A stretch of 64,000 bases of DNA from Pedobacter helvus (lineage in GTDB: Bacteria; Bacteroidota; Bacteroidia; Sphingobacteriales; Sphingobacteriaceae). This document shows positions 25,766 through 36,205 of the stretch, one piece after another. Position 1 is the stretch's first letter, and the number at the start of each line of letters is the position of its first letter. The stretch covers positions 496,001 to 560,000 of the forward strand of contig NZ_SRMP01000001.1 of the NCBI RefSeq assembly GCF_005925325.1, written 5' to 3'. Under the pieces are notes generated by a model. That model ran no database searches and had not been told where the DNA came from. It saw only the letters and a program-made list of their open reading frames with translations. The position numbers were made by a program, and so were the translations under genes.

Positions 25766-26830
25766 CTACCTTCTATAATTTGGTTTCTCTAACATCATTG
25801 GATCTGGATTAGCAAGTACCCATTTGGTAGCCAATTCGCACAACAAATGAATATCATCATCGTCGCCGTCGCCGTTTTTACGGATATACTTTACAATTTC
25901 TGCTGCGTTAGCCAACTCATTGGCACTTAAAGCATGACCAGATGAATAGTGCACTAAAAGCGCATCTAACATCTTTTTAAAATCGGCATCCCAATTACCG
26001 CCGCCATTACGATAGATCTCGTCCCTAACTTTTCCGGCAATACGAACCACTTCACCTTGAACGGTTTTGGCGCTACCTTTAGATGGCACAAGCAATTCCC
26101 ATAACTGCTCATACTGTTCTTGCCAAGTTTTGCCGCTAACCAAAATGGGCGACACGCCATCATGCATAATTCGCCTTTTTACTGGCGCTACACCAAAAAT
26201 TTCATACAGATTGGTTAAAGCTTCATCTGTTTCCTTCAAATAATCCTTGTTAAAATTCTCCCGATGAAACTCAAAATCTTCGCCCTTTCGAGTTACTGTA
26301 TCCTTCATCTTTTGCGTTATCGTACCGTCTACTTCTAGCAATAGCTTCGAAACTCCTACTAAATTTGGCAAGTCTATATTACTAGCACGACTTAAAGCTC
26401 TTTCCAGTGGCGTTTGTTTAGCACTATCTATAGCTTTAACATCAGCGCCATGCTCAATCAACAGTTTTATAGCTGTTGGATTGAAGCCGCTGCCAGCTGC
26501 AAAATGCAAAGGTGTATCGCCATATTTATCAACAGCGTGTACGTTAGCACCAAGTTCTAGAAAAACGCTGATATCTCCACCTCTGATACCCGCGTGCTGA
26601 TGAAGTGCTGTACGATCGTAAGTGTCTACCGCTTCTAAATCTGCACCTTGTACCACCAACCAACGCACAAATTCATTAGGAATACGATAAAAACTAAGTG
26701 CCGTTGTTTTTCCATAACCACCTCTAGCATCTATTTCGCAGGTATCAAATACATTTTTCAAAGCATCTATATCTTTGCGATCTATGAGTTCTCCAAAATC
26801 TTTTGGAAGTGTTTTCTTTTTCTTTGCCAT
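25766..26830 (-). CDS. Ankyrin-repeat protein with unassigned C-terminal domain
   Basis: 354 residues. Residues about 10-165 hold four to five ankyrin repeats (clear ones: DRTALHQHAG, GDTPLHFAAGSG, KQTPLERALSRA). Residues about 170-354 form a charged, mostly helical domain I do not recognise, with HRENFNKDYLKETDEAL and an acidic NGDGDDDDIHLLCEL stretch. No signal peptide. The basic start MAKKKKTLPKDFGEL is cytoplasmic in character. Third ankyrin gene of the operon. The C-terminal domain may be the part that acts, with the repeats binding a partner; this is inference. Confidence 0.82.
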   Translation of the reverse strand: MAKKKKTLPKDFGELIDRKDIDALKNVFDTCEIDARGGYGKTTALSFYRIPNEFVRWLVVQGADLEAVDTYDRTALHQHAGIRGGDISVFLELGANVHAVDKYGDTPLHFAAGSGFNPTAIKLLIEHGADVKAIDSAKQTPLERALSRASNIDLPNLVGVSKLLLEVDGTITQKMKDTVTRKGEDFEFHRENFNKDYLKETDEALTNLYEIFGVAPVKRRIMHDGVSPILVSGKTWQEQYEQLWELLVPSKGSAKTVQGEVVRIAGKVRDEIYRNGGGNWDADFKKMLDALLVHYSSGHALSANELANAAEIVKYIRKNGDGDDDDIHLLCELATKWVLANPDPMMLEKPNYRR

Positions 26831-26942
26831 TTTTTTAAATACTTGTTTGTATTAATGCCATGCCAGCTTGTGTTTCATTGATATGTTGGCTGATACACCA
26901 ACTATCCATGAAATTAATTTAGATTGTCTGTTGTGCAAGCGG

Positions 26943-27914
26943 CTAAGAGTCAGCACCTGCTATAATCAATTGTTCAACAATTTCATTGTACCCTTTTTCA
27001 GAAGCATAATGCAATGCCGACTGTCCGTCGTTATCTTTCTCATTTACATTAGCGTTATTATCGATCAGCAAAGCTGTAACTTCATTAAAACCACAAATGG
27101 CGGCAACAATAAGCGGTGTTTCGCCTTCATTGTTTTTACTATTAAGGTCGATACCTTTATTAATGAACAATTTCACAATTTCTTTATTGCCTCTGCTACA
27201 ACTGTAATGCAGCACCGAATTACCATCTAGACGTTTTAAAGATACGTCTGCCCCTGCATTAAGCAATAACTCGGCTACCCTAAGGTTGTTTTGCATGCAA
27301 GCAAGTACCAAAGCACTATCGCCTTGATCATTCAGCACATCGATATTGGTAGTACTTAATTTCAAAAGCTCGCTCACCACTTCTGCTTCATTGTTCCACA
27401 CCGCCTGATGCAAAGGCGTATTTCCGGTGCTATTTTTCTCATCGCCTTCGCCTACTAATACAGTAATCGTATCTCGCAAACCTCTACTAGTCGCATAGTC
27501 TAGAGCACTATGACCATCGTTATCTTTAATACTTTTATCGGCACCTTTTGAAAGCAAAAACTTGGTAAATTCCGTTCTTCCTTCTGCTAACGAATAAATC
27601 AACGCCGTTTTTCCTTCTTTGTCGGTAGCGTTAATATCAGCGCCATTTTCTAGCAAAACAGTAACAATTTCTTTATTTCCACTTTGTGAAACCATGTGTA
27701 GTGGTGTTGTGCTTTGGTTATTTGCCAAATTAACATCGGCCCCGCCTTCTACCAAAATCTTGACAATGTCTCTTGCCCCTTTCTGGCAAGAATAATATAA
27801 GGCCGTATTGCCTAAAGCATCGCGTTTATCCAAATTTATCCCGCCTTTTTTTAGCAAAGTTTGCACAATAGCTTTCTGATTATTTTTACAAGCATTTAAA
27901 AAAATAGTATCCAT
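26943..27914 (-). CDS. Ankyrin-repeat protein (nine to ten tandem repeats)
   Basis: 323 residues that are nearly all consensus ankyrin repeats of about 33 residues, for example GNTALYYSCQKGARDIVKILVE-type units recurring from residue 1 to 320. No signal peptide, membrane segment or extra domain. It is a binding scaffold. It is encoded 28 bp after the 526-residue ankyrin gene and 112 bp before the 354-residue one. The repeats are regular enough that intragenic recombination and length variation between strains are plausible. Confidence 0.88.
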   Translation of the reverse strand: MDTIFLNACKNNQKAIVQTLLKKGGINLDKRDALGNTALYYSCQKGARDIVKILVEGGADVNLANNQSTTPLHMVSQSGNKEIVTVLLENGADINATDKEGKTALIYSLAEGRTEFTKFLLSKGADKSIKDNDGHSALDYATSRGLRDTITVLVGEGDEKNSTGNTPLHQAVWNNEAEVVSELLKLSTTNIDVLNDQGDSALVLACMQNNLRVAELLLNAGADVSLKRLDGNSVLHYSCSRGNKEIVKLFINKGIDLNSKNNEGETPLIVAAICGFNEVTALLIDNNANVNEKDNDGQSALHYASEKGYNEIVEQLIIAGADS

Positions 27915-27942
27915 AGTTATTCAGTAAGTGTTTATAGATGAT

Positions 27943-29523
27943 TTACATTTTCCCTAACAACCAAGCCACCAAAGCTTCATTATTTTGGTCTGCAGCGTAG
28001 TCTAATGCAGATTTTTCGTTATTATCCTTTGCATCAATTAGTAGATTTCCAAATTCGGACAGCAACTCACAATAGGTTTTAGCTACCGAATGTGTAGCAT
28101 TATTTACAGCATACATTAAGGCTGTTTTTCCATTCTTATCTCGTAGCTCGGTAGAAGCTCCTTGCTCTAAAAGCGTAATTAAATTCTTTTCGCCCCTATT
28201 TTCATCGGCCAAGCACAAGTACATTAATGCAGAAACGCCGTCTCTGTTTGTTTTGTTTACATCTGCTTTTGAATAAATGGCTTCCTCTATCAATACTTTA
28301 GATATAGTATTGCTATTATAGAGCATTAATGTATCCGCATATTTCGCAGACAAGGTTAAGAGTGTATTCTCTTCATCATCCAAAAAAGAATTGATATCAA
28401 AACCAGCCTCTAGATAAGACTTCAAAATCTTTGGAAATACTTTATTTTGAAACTGATCGAAATTGGTATTCACATTAGAATGCGGCGTGTACAAATACCT
28501 AAAAGGGTGCCAAGATTTACTATCTCTAAGCGTTGCATCGGCGCCATTTTTCAACAACAAATCTGTAATTTCGAAACGATGTTCCATCATGGCTATCGAT
28601 AATGGTGTCATCCCATTGAATTTATCACCTTCTTTATCGTAAGCTTCGTTTATGTTTTCTCCTAGTTTAATGAGTGCGTTTAAGGCCTCGAGATCATTTT
28701 TAGCGCAAGCCTGATAAACGTTCATGCCACCAGCTTGGAAATAAAGCGGTGCCGTTTCCTGATTCGATAAATCGACGCCATTTAAAATAGCTCCAATTGC
28801 CTTCGACTTGTAACGAATGGCTACATCTACCGCAGTTTCTTTTTCATTATTTTTTATAAAAGGATCTGCTCCAAACTCCATTGCCATGAGCACAAAGCTG
28901 ATAAACTGGTTAAATCTGGCTTGGCTAACATTAAGATACCACTCTAGCTCTGCTCTTTTTTGTGCATGGCGTGGATTATTTGCATCAAAATCTGGAGTGT
29001 TCAGATAAGATTGTAGCCTTTCCATGGCACTCTCATAAGAAGAAAGCGCATGCGACGAAGATTGCGCTAAAAGATGTAAAAGCGTATTTCCATTCCTATC
29101 TACAAAATCTGCTTTTCCGCCCACTTCCTGATACGCTTGGAACATTTCGAAATAGCCAACATTGGCAGCAAGCTGTAAAGCAGTTTCTCCATAACTGTTT
29201 TTACGCAACGTACTCACTTTTGCTTCTAACAACATTTTTGTACAATCGTAAACTCTTTGTTCGCTGATGTAATAGCCTGTGTGTTGGGGCTGTGCCAAAA
29301 AGTGTAGCAATGTATTTCCATCTGCATCTTCTACCCCTGCAGCACGCCAACCTTGTTCAATAAGATAGGCCAGAATTTCAGCATTTGCAAAATTGCAAAC
29401 CTGCTTCCAAATGCGGATCTGATCATCCTCATCAGCTTCTGCAATAACTGCTTTATATGCTTCATTTATATCGGAAAGTTCCTTTCCATCTAAATACGAT
29501 CTTTCAATTTCGTGTAATGTCAT
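27943..29523 (-). CDS. Long ankyrin-repeat protein
   Basis: 526 residues with degenerate ankyrin repeats spread along the whole length: GNTLLHFLAQ twice, GETALQLAANVGYFEMF, MTPLSIAMMEHRFEITDLLLKNG, VSALMYLCLADEN and KSALDYAADQNNEALVAWLLG at the end. It has a non-repeat helical start (MTLHEIERSYLDGKELSDIN) and no export signal. Encoded 5 bp after the TPR-like gene, so the two are probably translated together. Function unknown; a protein-binding scaffold. Confidence 0.87.
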   Translation of the reverse strand: MTLHEIERSYLDGKELSDINEAYKAVIAEADEDDQIRIWKQVCNFANAEILAYLIEQGWRAAGVEDADGNTLLHFLAQPQHTGYYISEQRVYDCTKMLLEAKVSTLRKNSYGETALQLAANVGYFEMFQAYQEVGGKADFVDRNGNTLLHLLAQSSSHALSSYESAMERLQSYLNTPDFDANNPRHAQKRAELEWYLNVSQARFNQFISFVLMAMEFGADPFIKNNEKETAVDVAIRYKSKAIGAILNGVDLSNQETAPLYFQAGGMNVYQACAKNDLEALNALIKLGENINEAYDKEGDKFNGMTPLSIAMMEHRFEITDLLLKNGADATLRDSKSWHPFRYLYTPHSNVNTNFDQFQNKVFPKILKSYLEAGFDINSFLDDEENTLLTLSAKYADTLMLYNSNTISKVLIEEAIYSKADVNKTNRDGVSALMYLCLADENRGEKNLITLLEQGASTELRDKNGKTALMYAVNNATHSVAKTYCELLSEFGNLLIDAKDNNEKSALDYAADQNNEALVAWLLGKM

Positions 29524-29528
29524 GTTGA

Positions 29529-30044
29529 TTAGCTATTAATTTTAGATTTCGCAACTATTGATGCTTCCTGCACATTTTTACATTTATCCATATCTGGTAA
29601 AGACGATAGCCTGATTACTTCTTGCCAATTTTCGAGCGTCAAGTGCAGATCTACCAAAAGCCTGCGAATACGTACACGTATAAGGTTGATGTTAAACGCC
29701 ATAGCAGTTTCATTTAGGCCCGACAAATAATGGTTACTATCGTATTCATTCAACCATAAATTAGCTGGTAAGGGATTAATAGGATTTGAAACAATGGAAG
29801 AAACTTTAATTTTGTTGAGGGCGCTTTCTAACGCGGCTATTGCTTCTGGATACTGCTTAGCCTGAGTATAACAGAGGGCAATATTGTAGCACAAAGGCAC
29901 CGATTTATCTTTTGCCTGTTGATCAAGATATTCAAAAATGGGATAGGCTAAAATCCATTGGGAAGTGTTGATGAAATTAACTCCATCGGCAAATAATATC
30001 GCATCGTCTGTATGGTTCTGAATTTCTTTTTTATCGATAAGCAT
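29529..30044 (-). CDS. TPR-like helical repeat protein
   Basis: 171 residues, all helical, with a TPR-like pair (VPLCYNIALCYTQAKQYPEA followed by IAALESALNKI) near 50-85. No export signal. It is the first gene of the ankyrin/DUF1266 operon, with the promoter expected in the 410-bp intergenic region upstream. Probably a scaffold or chaperone for the ankyrin proteins; this is inference. Confidence 0.72.
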   Translation of the reverse strand: MLIDKKEIQNHTDDAILFADGVNFINTSQWILAYPIFEYLDQQAKDKSVPLCYNIALCYTQAKQYPEAIAALESALNKIKVSSIVSNPINPLPANLWLNEYDSNHYLSGLNETAMAFNINLIRVRIRRLLVDLHLTLENWQEVIRLSSLPDMDKCKNVQEASIVAKSKINS

Positions 30045-30454
30045 AGCATATTTATTAGTTCGTCGAAAACAATTTCTCTATGTAAATTAAAACCCTTATC
30101 AGTAAAAAATACTAGCCAATTTAGATTCGCTAAGTATGCCTAACAATTCGTTGGTTTAATTCAATTATTCGAAGACAGCTATAATCAGTTTATCTGATGT
30201 TTTACTTATTGGCCATTATCGGTGACAATTTGTAATGCAAAAAATATTCCAATGCTAGAGGTAATTCCTCAACGGAGTACAAAAAATAGCTCGATGCAAA
30301 TTGGTAAAAATCTAAAGAGGCTCGTTTAAGTTAACTTGATCTTTCAACAGCAGTTCGAAAGGATATAGTCATGGTTGTAATAAAGCATCCATTTTGTTAC
30401 CTATTTCTAGATCACAATCGTTTATTTTAGCTGTGTATTAACCAATAACATTTT
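30045..30454. other. Divergent intergenic region without a visible gene
   Basis: 410 bp between the TPR-like gene and the Tricorn protease gene. It is AT-rich and has stops in all frames. It must hold the promoters of both transcription units. No confident operator, RNA or repeat was seen. Confidence 0.5.
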
Positions 30455-33400
30455 ATGAAGAAATTACTAACCTTCTCTTTAGGTTTAATTATGCAAACCC
30501 AACTTTTTGCACAAGAAAAACCTCAATGGATGAGATATCCTTCTATTTCTCCAGACGGCAGCACTATCGCTTTTACGTACAAGGGCGATTTATATAGAGT
30601 TGCTAGTACCGGAGGAAATGCTCAACAGCTTACTTTTCATGAAGCACATGATTTTATGCCTCAGTGGAGTAAAGATGGAAAACAAATTGCGTTCTCGTCA
30701 GATCGTTATGGCAATTTCGACGTATTTGTGATGGATGCCAACGGTGGCCCAGCAAAACGTTTAACCTATCACTCTAGTGATGAAGTTCCTTTTAGTTTTT
30801 CTTCAGATAATAAATCAGTTATTTTTGGCGGCGTAAGACAAGATGCTGTAAACCACCGCCAATTCCCTACAGCTTCTCAACCCGAGTTATATAGCGTGCC
30901 AAGTAACGGTGGCGGCATCAGCCAAATTTTCACTATCCCCGCAGAAGCTGTACAAAGCAACAAAGACGGGTCGAAAATGATTTATCATGATAAAAAAGGT
31001 GGTGAAAATGAGTGGCGTAAGCACCACAAATCATCTATAGCTAGAGATATTTGGGTTTATGATAAAAAAACGGACAAGCATACTCAAATTACAAGCTTTT
31101 ACGGGGAAAACAGAAATCCGGTTTTTGCAGACAACGAACAGAGTATTTACTATTTGAGTGAGGAAAGTGGCAATTTCAACATCCATAAAATGCCTTTAAA
31201 GGAAAAAGCCAAGGGCGAGCAAATCACTAAATTCAAGAACTTCCCAGTAAGGTTTTTAAGCTCTTCTAACAATGGATTATTGTCTTTCAGTTATGATGGC
31301 GAACTATATACTTTAAAACCTGGTTCGAGCCCACAAAAATTAAACATTACCATCAACACTCAAGAAAAAGCAAATAATGATGGCTTTGTAACTATTAACG
31401 GTGGTGTAAGAGAAATGTCGGTATCGCCTGATGGTAAAGAAGTAGCATTTATTGCTCGTGGCGAAGTTTTCGTTACCTCTGTGGATGGAAAAATGACCAA
31501 ACGCATTACCAATACACCAGAGCAAGAGCGCTTTGTAGAATTTGCTCCCGATGGCAAATCGATAGTTTACGCCAGCGAACGTGATGGCAAATGGCGTATT
31601 TACCAAACTAAGAAAATACGCAAAGAAGAACCTTATTTTTTTGCTTCTACGTTACTTGAAGAGAAGCCTTTGGTGAGCAATGCTAACGACAATTATATGC
31701 CTGCAATTTCTCCAGATGGTAAAAAGATTGCTTTTATAGAAAACCGCCGATCATTAAAAGTAATGGAAATTACTGCCAAAAATACCGTTACCCTGCTCAC
31801 TCCGGATCAACTTTTCTATATGCAAGACGGCGACCAATATTTCACCTGGAGCCCAGATAGCAAATGGTTGTTAGCTACCTACAAACCTACCATGTCTAAT
31901 GGAGAAGTGGTTTTACTGGATGCGAACGGCAAACAGGCAATGAGAAATCTAACCAAAAGTGGTTATGGCGATGGCGGTGCAAAATGGGTAAATGGTGGCA
32001 AACAACTGATCTGGTTTAGCAACCGCGATGGGATGAAGGCGCATGCAAATAGTGGTTCGTCGCAAAGAGATGTGTACAGTTTATTTTTAACTAAAGATAG
32101 TTGGGAGCGATTTAATTTAAGCAAAGACGATTTCGCATTGTTAAAAGACATCGAAGCAACAGAGAAGAAAGCCAAAGATGAAGCGGCAAAAGCTGCTGCT
32201 AAAGATTCTAAAGCGAAACCAGCGGCCAAACCAGATTCTACAGTAGTTTTCGATTGGGATGGCCTAGATACTAGAAAAGCTAGACTGACCATCCATTCTT
32301 CATCTTTAGGTGATGCAGTATTATCAAAAGATGGCGAAAAGCTTTACTATCTGGCAAGTTTCGAAAAAGGAAGTAATCTTTGGAGTACAAACTTACGTAC
32401 CAAAGAAACCAAGATGGAAATCCCGTTAGATGGTATGGGTGGCAGCCTTTCGTGGGACAAAGCTCAGAAAAACCTTTATTTATTAAGTGGCGGTCGCATT
32501 TCTAAAATCAATCCAGACAATAACAAACGCGAGCAAATTAACATTGAGGGCGAGGTACAATTAGATACAGAAGCTGAGAGAAGATCAATGTTCGAACACG
32601 TTTGGTTACGTAACAAAGGAATGTTCTACACGCCAACTATGCATGGAGCAGACTGGGATGGATTAAAACCTGCCTATGCAAAATACCTTCCACATATCGG
32701 TAACAGCTACGAGTTTGCAGAAATGTTATCAGAATTATTGGGAGAGCTAAACGTATCTCATGCTGGCGCTCGTTATAGCAGAAGCATTCCAAACGCAGAC
32801 GCAACAGCTTCGTTGGGTGTAATTGCTAGCTATCAACATAGAGGCGATGGCATTTTAATTGATGAAGTACTAGCTGGTGGCCCGTTAGACAGAACTAAAT
32901 TCAATGTAAAACCTGGCATGGTCATCGAAAAAATTGATGGAACTTTGATAGAAGCAAATCAAGATGTAGCTAAATTCCTTAACAGAAAAGCTGATCAGTT
33001 TACTTTGTTAGAAATCTTAGACCCTAAGACTAAAGAAAGACAGCAAATTACGATCAAACCTATTAGCTTGGGCGCAGAGAACCAATTGCTTTATAAACGT
33101 TGGGTGAAAATGAACCAAGCCGAAGTTGACAGTTTAAGTAAAGGTCAATTAGGTTACGTACACATTCCAGGCATGAGTGATGGTCCGTACCGTAGCGTTT
33201 ATGAAGAAATGATGGGTAAATACGCAGATCGCAAAGCAGTAATTATCGATACTCGCTTCAATGGTGGTGGCGATTTAGTTTCTGATTTGGCAATGTTTTT
33301 TACCGGACAGAAATTTCTAGATTATGCCACAGAACAACGCTCGGTAGGTTACGAACCTACATTTAGGTGGACAAAACCGACCTTGGCAATGTTTAACGAA

Positions 33401-33694
33401 GCAAACTACAGCGATGGTCATTGTTTCTCTTGTGGCTATAAAGATTTAGGCATTGGCAAAACTGTTGGTATGCCCGTTCCAGGAACTTGTAGTTTTGCAG
33501 GTTGGGAACTATTGCCCGATGGTACACGTTGGGGTTCAGTTCCTATCAGTGCTAAAAACAAAGCAGGCGAATGGCTAGAAAATAACGAGACTAAACCAGA
33601 TGTTCAGGTTAAAAATATGCCTGGATTAATTGACAAGGGGAAAGACCAACAATTAGAAGTCGCTATCGGCGAATTATTGAAAGTAGTTAAATAA
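30455..33694 (+). CDS. Tricorn-type S41 protease with PD40 propeller and PDZ domain
   Basis: 1079 residues, exported (MKKLLTFSLGLIMQTQLFAQ signal, cleaved after AQ). Residues about 25-550 hold TolB/PD40 propeller repeats (YPSISPDGSTIAFTYKG; MPAISPDGKKIAFIE). A Lys/Ala-rich linker lies near 567-590. Then come a C1 helical domain, a PDZ domain (about 785-880) and the S41 core: LNVSHAGARY (the Ser-His pair of Tricorn), DTRFNGGGDLVSDL, and YSDGHCFSC (nucleophile Ser-Asp). This matches the Tricorn layout. It probably degrades peptides in the periplasm. Followed by its own terminator. Confidence 0.92.
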   Translation: MKKLLTFSLGLIMQTQLFAQEKPQWMRYPSISPDGSTIAFTYKGDLYRVASTGGNAQQLTFHEAHDFMPQWSKDGKQIAFSSDRYGNFDVFVMDANGGPAKRLTYHSSDEVPFSFSSDNKSVIFGGVRQDAVNHRQFPTASQPELYSVPSNGGGISQIFTIPAEAVQSNKDGSKMIYHDKKGGENEWRKHHKSSIARDIWVYDKKTDKHTQITSFYGENRNPVFADNEQSIYYLSEESGNFNIHKMPLKEKAKGEQITKFKNFPVRFLSSSNNGLLSFSYDGELYTLKPGSSPQKLNITINTQEKANNDGFVTINGGVREMSVSPDGKEVAFIARGEVFVTSVDGKMTKRITNTPEQERFVEFAPDGKSIVYASERDGKWRIYQTKKIRKEEPYFFASTLLEEKPLVSNANDNYMPAISPDGKKIAFIENRRSLKVMEITAKNTVTLLTPDQLFYMQDGDQYFTWSPDSKWLLATYKPTMSNGEVVLLDANGKQAMRNLTKSGYGDGGAKWVNGGKQLIWFSNRDGMKAHANSGSSQRDVYSLFLTKDSWERFNLSKDDFALLKDIEATEKKAKDEAAKAAAKDSKAKPAAKPDSTVVFDWDGLDTRKARLTIHSSSLGDAVLSKDGEKLYYLASFEKGSNLWSTNLRTKETKMEIPLDGMGGSLSWDKAQKNLYLLSGGRISKINPDNNKREQINIEGEVQLDTEAERRSMFEHVWLRNKGMFYTPTMHGADWDGLKPAYAKYLPHIGNSYEFAEMLSELLGELNVSHAGARYSRSIPNADATASLGVIASYQHRGDGILIDEVLAGGPLDRTKFNVKPGMVIEKIDGTLIEANQDVAKFLNRKADQFTLLEILDPKTKERQQITIKPISLGAENQLLYKRWVKMNQAEVDSLSKGQLGYVHIPGMSDGPYRSVYEEMMGKYADRKAVIIDTRFNGGGDLVSDLAMFFTGQKFLDYATEQRSVGYEPTFRWTKPTLAMFNEANYSDGHCFSCGYKDLGIGKTVGMPVPGTCSFAGWELLPDGTRWGSVPISAKNKAGEWLENNETKPDVQVKNMPGLIDKGKDQQLEVAIGELLKVVK

Positions 33695-33716
33695 AATCGA
33701 CTACCCTAGAATTCAT

Positions 33717-33750
33717 AAAGACATCTAGCACATTTACTAGATGTCTTTTT
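33717..33750 (+). terminator. Rho-independent terminator after the Tricorn protease gene
   Basis: AAAGACATCTAG, an 8-base loop, then CTAGATGTCTTT and a run of T. A 12-bp perfect stem placed 22 bp after the stop codon. It can also serve the convergent receptor gene. Confidence 0.88.
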
Positions 33751-33787
33751 TGATTAAGTTTTGAAGATTATCACTAAAATTAGCTTA

Positions 33788-36205
33788 CTAAAACTCAAAC
33801 ACCACCCCAATAGAAGGAATGATATTTCCTGAATCAGTATTCAAAATCGTTGGAATCCCATTAGAGCCATCTACATTTAAAGGGTTGCCATCTGTAGTAG
33901 CAAAACCACTATTATCTTCAGTTCTTTTGAAAGTATATTTGGGGAAACTTCCGTTCTTTTGAGCCAATACATTCTGAAGATCAAGATAAAGATTTAAGGA
34001 AGTTTTTTTAAAGTTGATACGTTTATCCACTCTAAAATCAAGCTGACTAAAAGCCCTAAGCCTTAATGCATTTAAATTCCCATAGTCTAAAGTACCTGTT
34101 CCGGTAGTTAAGTAATTCTGTTGCGAGGCTGCTAAATCAAATGGTGTGTAAGGTGTACCGCCAGCGTATCTGTATTTCAATCCTAGATCCCAATTGTTTC
34201 GCAGCTTATAGCCCAAGGTTAAAGAAAATAAATGTCGGCTATCCCATGAAGATGGTAAAAGCTCATTATCCAAACCAGAAAACTTACTTCTTAACCACGA
34301 GTAACTTGCAACATAGAACAGTTTGTTCACTAATTTCTGTTGAACAAAAAACTCGAAGCCATACGTTTTCCCTTCACCAACACTCAACAATTGCTCGTTA
34401 CCCACAGTTCCAAATTCTGCACCTTGGTTAGCTAATGAGATACCATTTAGCAGCGTCACAGGATAATTGCTATAAGCTTTGTAGAAAGTTTCGAAAGTAA
34501 ATCTTAGATCACTTTTAGGCAAAAACTGGGTGCCCAACACGTAATGATCTGAGCGAATGTAAGACATATTTTTGTTTGCCTGCATACCATTTGGATCAAC
34601 ATAGCCCAACGAGGTATAAGTTGGAATTTTAAAGTACGATCCGATAGAACCGTTGATATCCCATTTAGAATTGACGTTATAAGCCAACGATAATCGAGGC
34701 GAAAGTGTTTTTAATGGATTATCGCCAGTGCTAGTAAAGGTATTCATATCCGTTCTTACACCAGCAGAAACCAAAAGACTATTGTTAAACAAGTTTTTAG
34801 AACCCTGTAAGAAAAGTCCGTACTTCCAAAAATCGAAATCACTTTGAAAGTCTATCACATTGCCAGCGCCGCCATTAACTGCTGGGGTAGTTTTATTGAA
34901 AAAATTGGTATTATAACCTACAGACTGAGCCATTAAACCCGCAGAAAGTTTCCATCCGTTAACGAACTTATTTATATCGAACCTGAACTTATTTTCTATC
35001 TCCTGCGAAGCAACCAATAGCGTTCTCGCCGCTTCTATTCGATTTTCATCTTCATACTTATCCAACTGGTTATCGAAAACATTTCGACTAAGTGTAAAAT
35101 TCATATAACCATTATTGATCTTATGGTTCAAATTAAATCCGGCGGTATAAGTCCACTGATTAATATATGGAGTTGCTCTAAGTGTATAGATGTTTTCTGG
35201 AGTAGCCTGTTTCGGTGCAGCGAAATTAAACCGGTCTATCGCTCCCAAACCAATGGCGGTTAACGTAGTTTTCTCGTTAAAACGGTGAACCACCTTGTAC
35301 TGAAAATCATAGAAGTTTGGTCTAATCGGCAAGTCAATTAGACCAAAAAGTAAACCTAAATAAGATTTCCTGCCGGATGCCAAAAAGGTTGTTTTCTTAG
35401 AAAGAGGACCTTCTAAAGTTAACATCGATTCGGTTAAGCTTACCCTGGCGTTTCCTGCAAAACGTTCGGTATTACCTTCGCGTTGCTTAATCACAAAAGT
35501 AGAAGCCAAAGGATTATCGTATCTAGCATCAAAAGCAGATGAAGATAGCTTTAAACTCTCAATAAATGACACATTCAGAATACCTTGTGCGCCTCCAGAA
35601 CTGCCTTGCGTTTGAAAATGGTTAAGCAAAGGAATTTCGATACCATCCAGATAGTAAACGTTTTCATTAGGTGCACCGCCACGTACAATCACGTCGTTAC
35701 GCTCGCTTCCGCCATTGCTGATCCCGATACCCGGCAAGGTTTGAATTACCTTCGACACATCAAAGTTTCCACCCGGATTACTTTTAATTTCTTCGGTGGT
35801 TAACTGTTGTACAGACAGCGGTGTTACCATATCCGTAGCAATAGCAGATTTTGGTTTGTTAAACTTGATCACCACATCGCTCAACGTTACAGCAGAAGGT
35901 TGCAGTTCGAACGTTACCGATTGTGGGCTACCACTGCCCACCACGATATTGTACTTGGTTACCGCTGTAAAACCTACATAATTCGCCGAAACTTTGTAGG
36001 TACCTACTCCCAACGAAATTCTAAATCTACCCGTAGAATCTGTTTTTACAATTATCAAGCTATCATTAACACTGATTGTTACTCCAGCCATTCGCTCGCT
36101 AGTACTAGTATTTTGCACCGTTCCTATCAGCAAACCATTGGTTTGTGCAAAAAGATTCGAACTTAAAATGCAAAGCGCTAAAACAATTAAATATTTAATT
36201 TTCAC
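33788..36205 (-). CDS. TonB-dependent receptor with carboxypeptidase-regulatory-like domain
   Basis: About 805 residues from the GTG at 36205, which gives a clean signal peptide (KIKYLIVLALCILSSNLFAQ); an ATG at 36241 would add 12 residues. After the signal comes a CarboxypepD_reg-like domain (GLLIGTVQNTSTSERMAGVT), then a TonB plug (GNFDVSKVIQTLPGIGISNG; NDVIVRGGAPNENVYYLDG) and a barrel ending IIPSIGVVFEF. It lacks the SusC signature and a SusD partner, so it is more like a siderophore- or metal-type receptor. The ligand is unknown. It is divergent from the LytS/LytTR pair. Confidence 0.9.
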   Translation of the reverse strand: MKIKYLIVLALCILSSNLFAQTNGLLIGTVQNTSTSERMAGVTISVNDSLIIVKTDSTGRFRISLGVGTYKVSANYVGFTAVTKYNIVVGSGSPQSVTFELQPSAVTLSDVVIKFNKPKSAIATDMVTPLSVQQLTTEEIKSNPGGNFDVSKVIQTLPGIGISNGGSERNDVIVRGGAPNENVYYLDGIEIPLLNHFQTQGSSGGAQGILNVSFIESLKLSSSAFDARYDNPLASTFVIKQREGNTERFAGNARVSLTESMLTLEGPLSKKTTFLASGRKSYLGLLFGLIDLPIRPNFYDFQYKVVHRFNEKTTLTAIGLGAIDRFNFAAPKQATPENIYTLRATPYINQWTYTAGFNLNHKINNGYMNFTLSRNVFDNQLDKYEDENRIEAARTLLVASQEIENKFRFDINKFVNGWKLSAGLMAQSVGYNTNFFNKTTPAVNGGAGNVIDFQSDFDFWKYGLFLQGSKNLFNNSLLVSAGVRTDMNTFTSTGDNPLKTLSPRLSLAYNVNSKWDINGSIGSYFKIPTYTSLGYVDPNGMQANKNMSYIRSDHYVLGTQFLPKSDLRFTFETFYKAYSNYPVTLLNGISLANQGAEFGTVGNEQLLSVGEGKTYGFEFFVQQKLVNKLFYVASYSWLRSKFSGLDNELLPSSWDSRHLFSLTLGYKLRNNWDLGLKYRYAGGTPYTPFDLAASQQNYLTTGTGTLDYGNLNALRLRAFSQLDFRVDKRINFKKTSLNLYLDLQNVLAQKNGSFPKYTFKRTEDNSGFATTDGNPLNVDGSNGIPTILNTDSGNIIPSIGVVFEF

